Assembly: GCA_965651815.1 (NCBI GenBank)
Contig: CBFGTJ010000207.1
Coordinates: 1-5,422 of the forward strand
Reading direction: 5' to 3'
DNA from: CBFGTJ01 sp965651815
GTDB lineage: Bacteria > Actinomycetota > Acidimicrobiia > Acidimicrobiales > Microtrichaceae
DNA length: 5,422 nt
Shown: piece by piece, positions 5,254-5,422 of the stretch
Layout: every line of letters starts with the position of its first letter
How positions within the stretch are numbered: the first letter of the stretch is position 1
Made by a program: the position numbers and the translations under genes
The notes under the pieces: model-generated
The model's database searches: none
What the model saw: the letters and a program-made list of their open reading frames with translations, nothing else
What the model was told of the DNA's origin: nothing

Positions 5254-5422
5254 GTGCCCGAGCTGCCGGAGGTCGAGACGATCCGAGCCCAGCTGGCCCC
5301 CGAGCTGCGTGGCGCGGCGGTCACCGACGCGTGGGCGTTCCCCTCCGCGAAGTTCACCGACGCCGTGCTCGCGGTGGGTGGCCGGTTCACCGACGTGCGT
5401 CGGCGCGGCAAGTACCTGCTGG
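5254..5422 (+). CDS. mutM: Formamidopyrimidine-DNA glycosylase (Fpg/MutM family), N-terminal part
   Basis: Seen: from GTG 5254 the frame reads MPELPEVETIRAQLAPEL and stays open for 56 codons to the window edge. Pro2 and Glu3 begin the invariant PELPEVE of the Fpg/Nei family; after Met removal Pro2 is the catalytic nucleophile (Schiff base) and Glu3 the acid. RRRGKYLL (49-56) contains Lys53, corresponding to the conserved Lys57 of E. coli Fpg, which contacts DNA. Known: these bifunctional glycosylase/AP-lyases excise oxidised purines such as 8-oxoguanine in base-excision repair. The helix-two-turn-helix and zinc finger would lie beyond the edge, so Fpg and Nei-like paralogues cannot be fully separated here; the PELPEVET start favours Fpg. 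It is divergent from the ParA-like operon, sharing a 101-base intergenic region. Confidence 0.93.
   Translation, partial: MPELPEVETIRAQLAPELRGAAVTDAWAFPSAKFTDAVLAVGGRFTDVRRRGKYLL

Noticed and set aside
5157..5411. A minus-strand open frame overlapping the start of fpg.
   Set aside because: It runs antisense to the unmistakable MPELPEVE start of Fpg and shows no motif.

Overview
The window is very GC-rich chromosomal DNA with the strong third-position G/C bias of a high-GC actinobacterium. Four of the six genes start with GTG. The gene set is an Rpf-type muralytic transglycosylase with a coiled-coil N-terminus, a ParA-like ATPase, Fpg, and a small 'MAAYDPKRPRP' membrane protein. This fits Actinobacteriota, and my impression (inference, not a search) is the Acidimicrobiia side of that phylum. 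I see no rRNA, tRNA, CRISPR array, insertion sequence or phage gene.

Layout, left to right. (1) 1-1510, minus: the N-terminal 503 codons of a secreted lipoprotein with an alpha/beta-hydrolase core, running off the left edge. (2) 1511-1640: a short intergenic stretch with the lipoprotein gene's ribosome binding site, a possible -10 and two small hairpins. (3) 1641-2741, minus: an exported coiled-coil protein ending in a resuscitation-promoting-factor (transglycosylase-like) domain. (4) 2742-2980: a 239-base intergenic region with two terminator-like hairpins for the operon upstream and a cluster of GTGAC/GTCAC repeats that probably marks the control region of the Rpf-like gene. (5) 2981-5152, minus: a likely three-gene operon, transcribed parA-like ATPase, then a small single-pass membrane protein, then a SAM-dependent methyltransferase, with gaps of 21 and 9 bases. 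(6) 5153-5253: a 101-base divergent promoter region. (7) 5254-5422, plus: the first 56 codons of fpg/mutM (DNA repair), running off the right edge.

How the parts may work together. The lipoprotein hydrolase and the Rpf-like enzyme both act outside the membrane and are transcribed in the same direction, but each seems to have its own control region, so a shared pathway is not shown. The ParA-like ATPase has no ParB partner in view. Its immediate partner gene encodes a short Pro/Ala-rich protein with one C-terminal membrane segment, so a membrane-linked positioning role is possible but unproven. Fpg is a housekeeping base-excision-repair gene, divergent from the operon. The most promising lead for something undescribed is the ATPase/membrane-protein/methyltransferase set; nothing here is clearly a known defence or mobile system.
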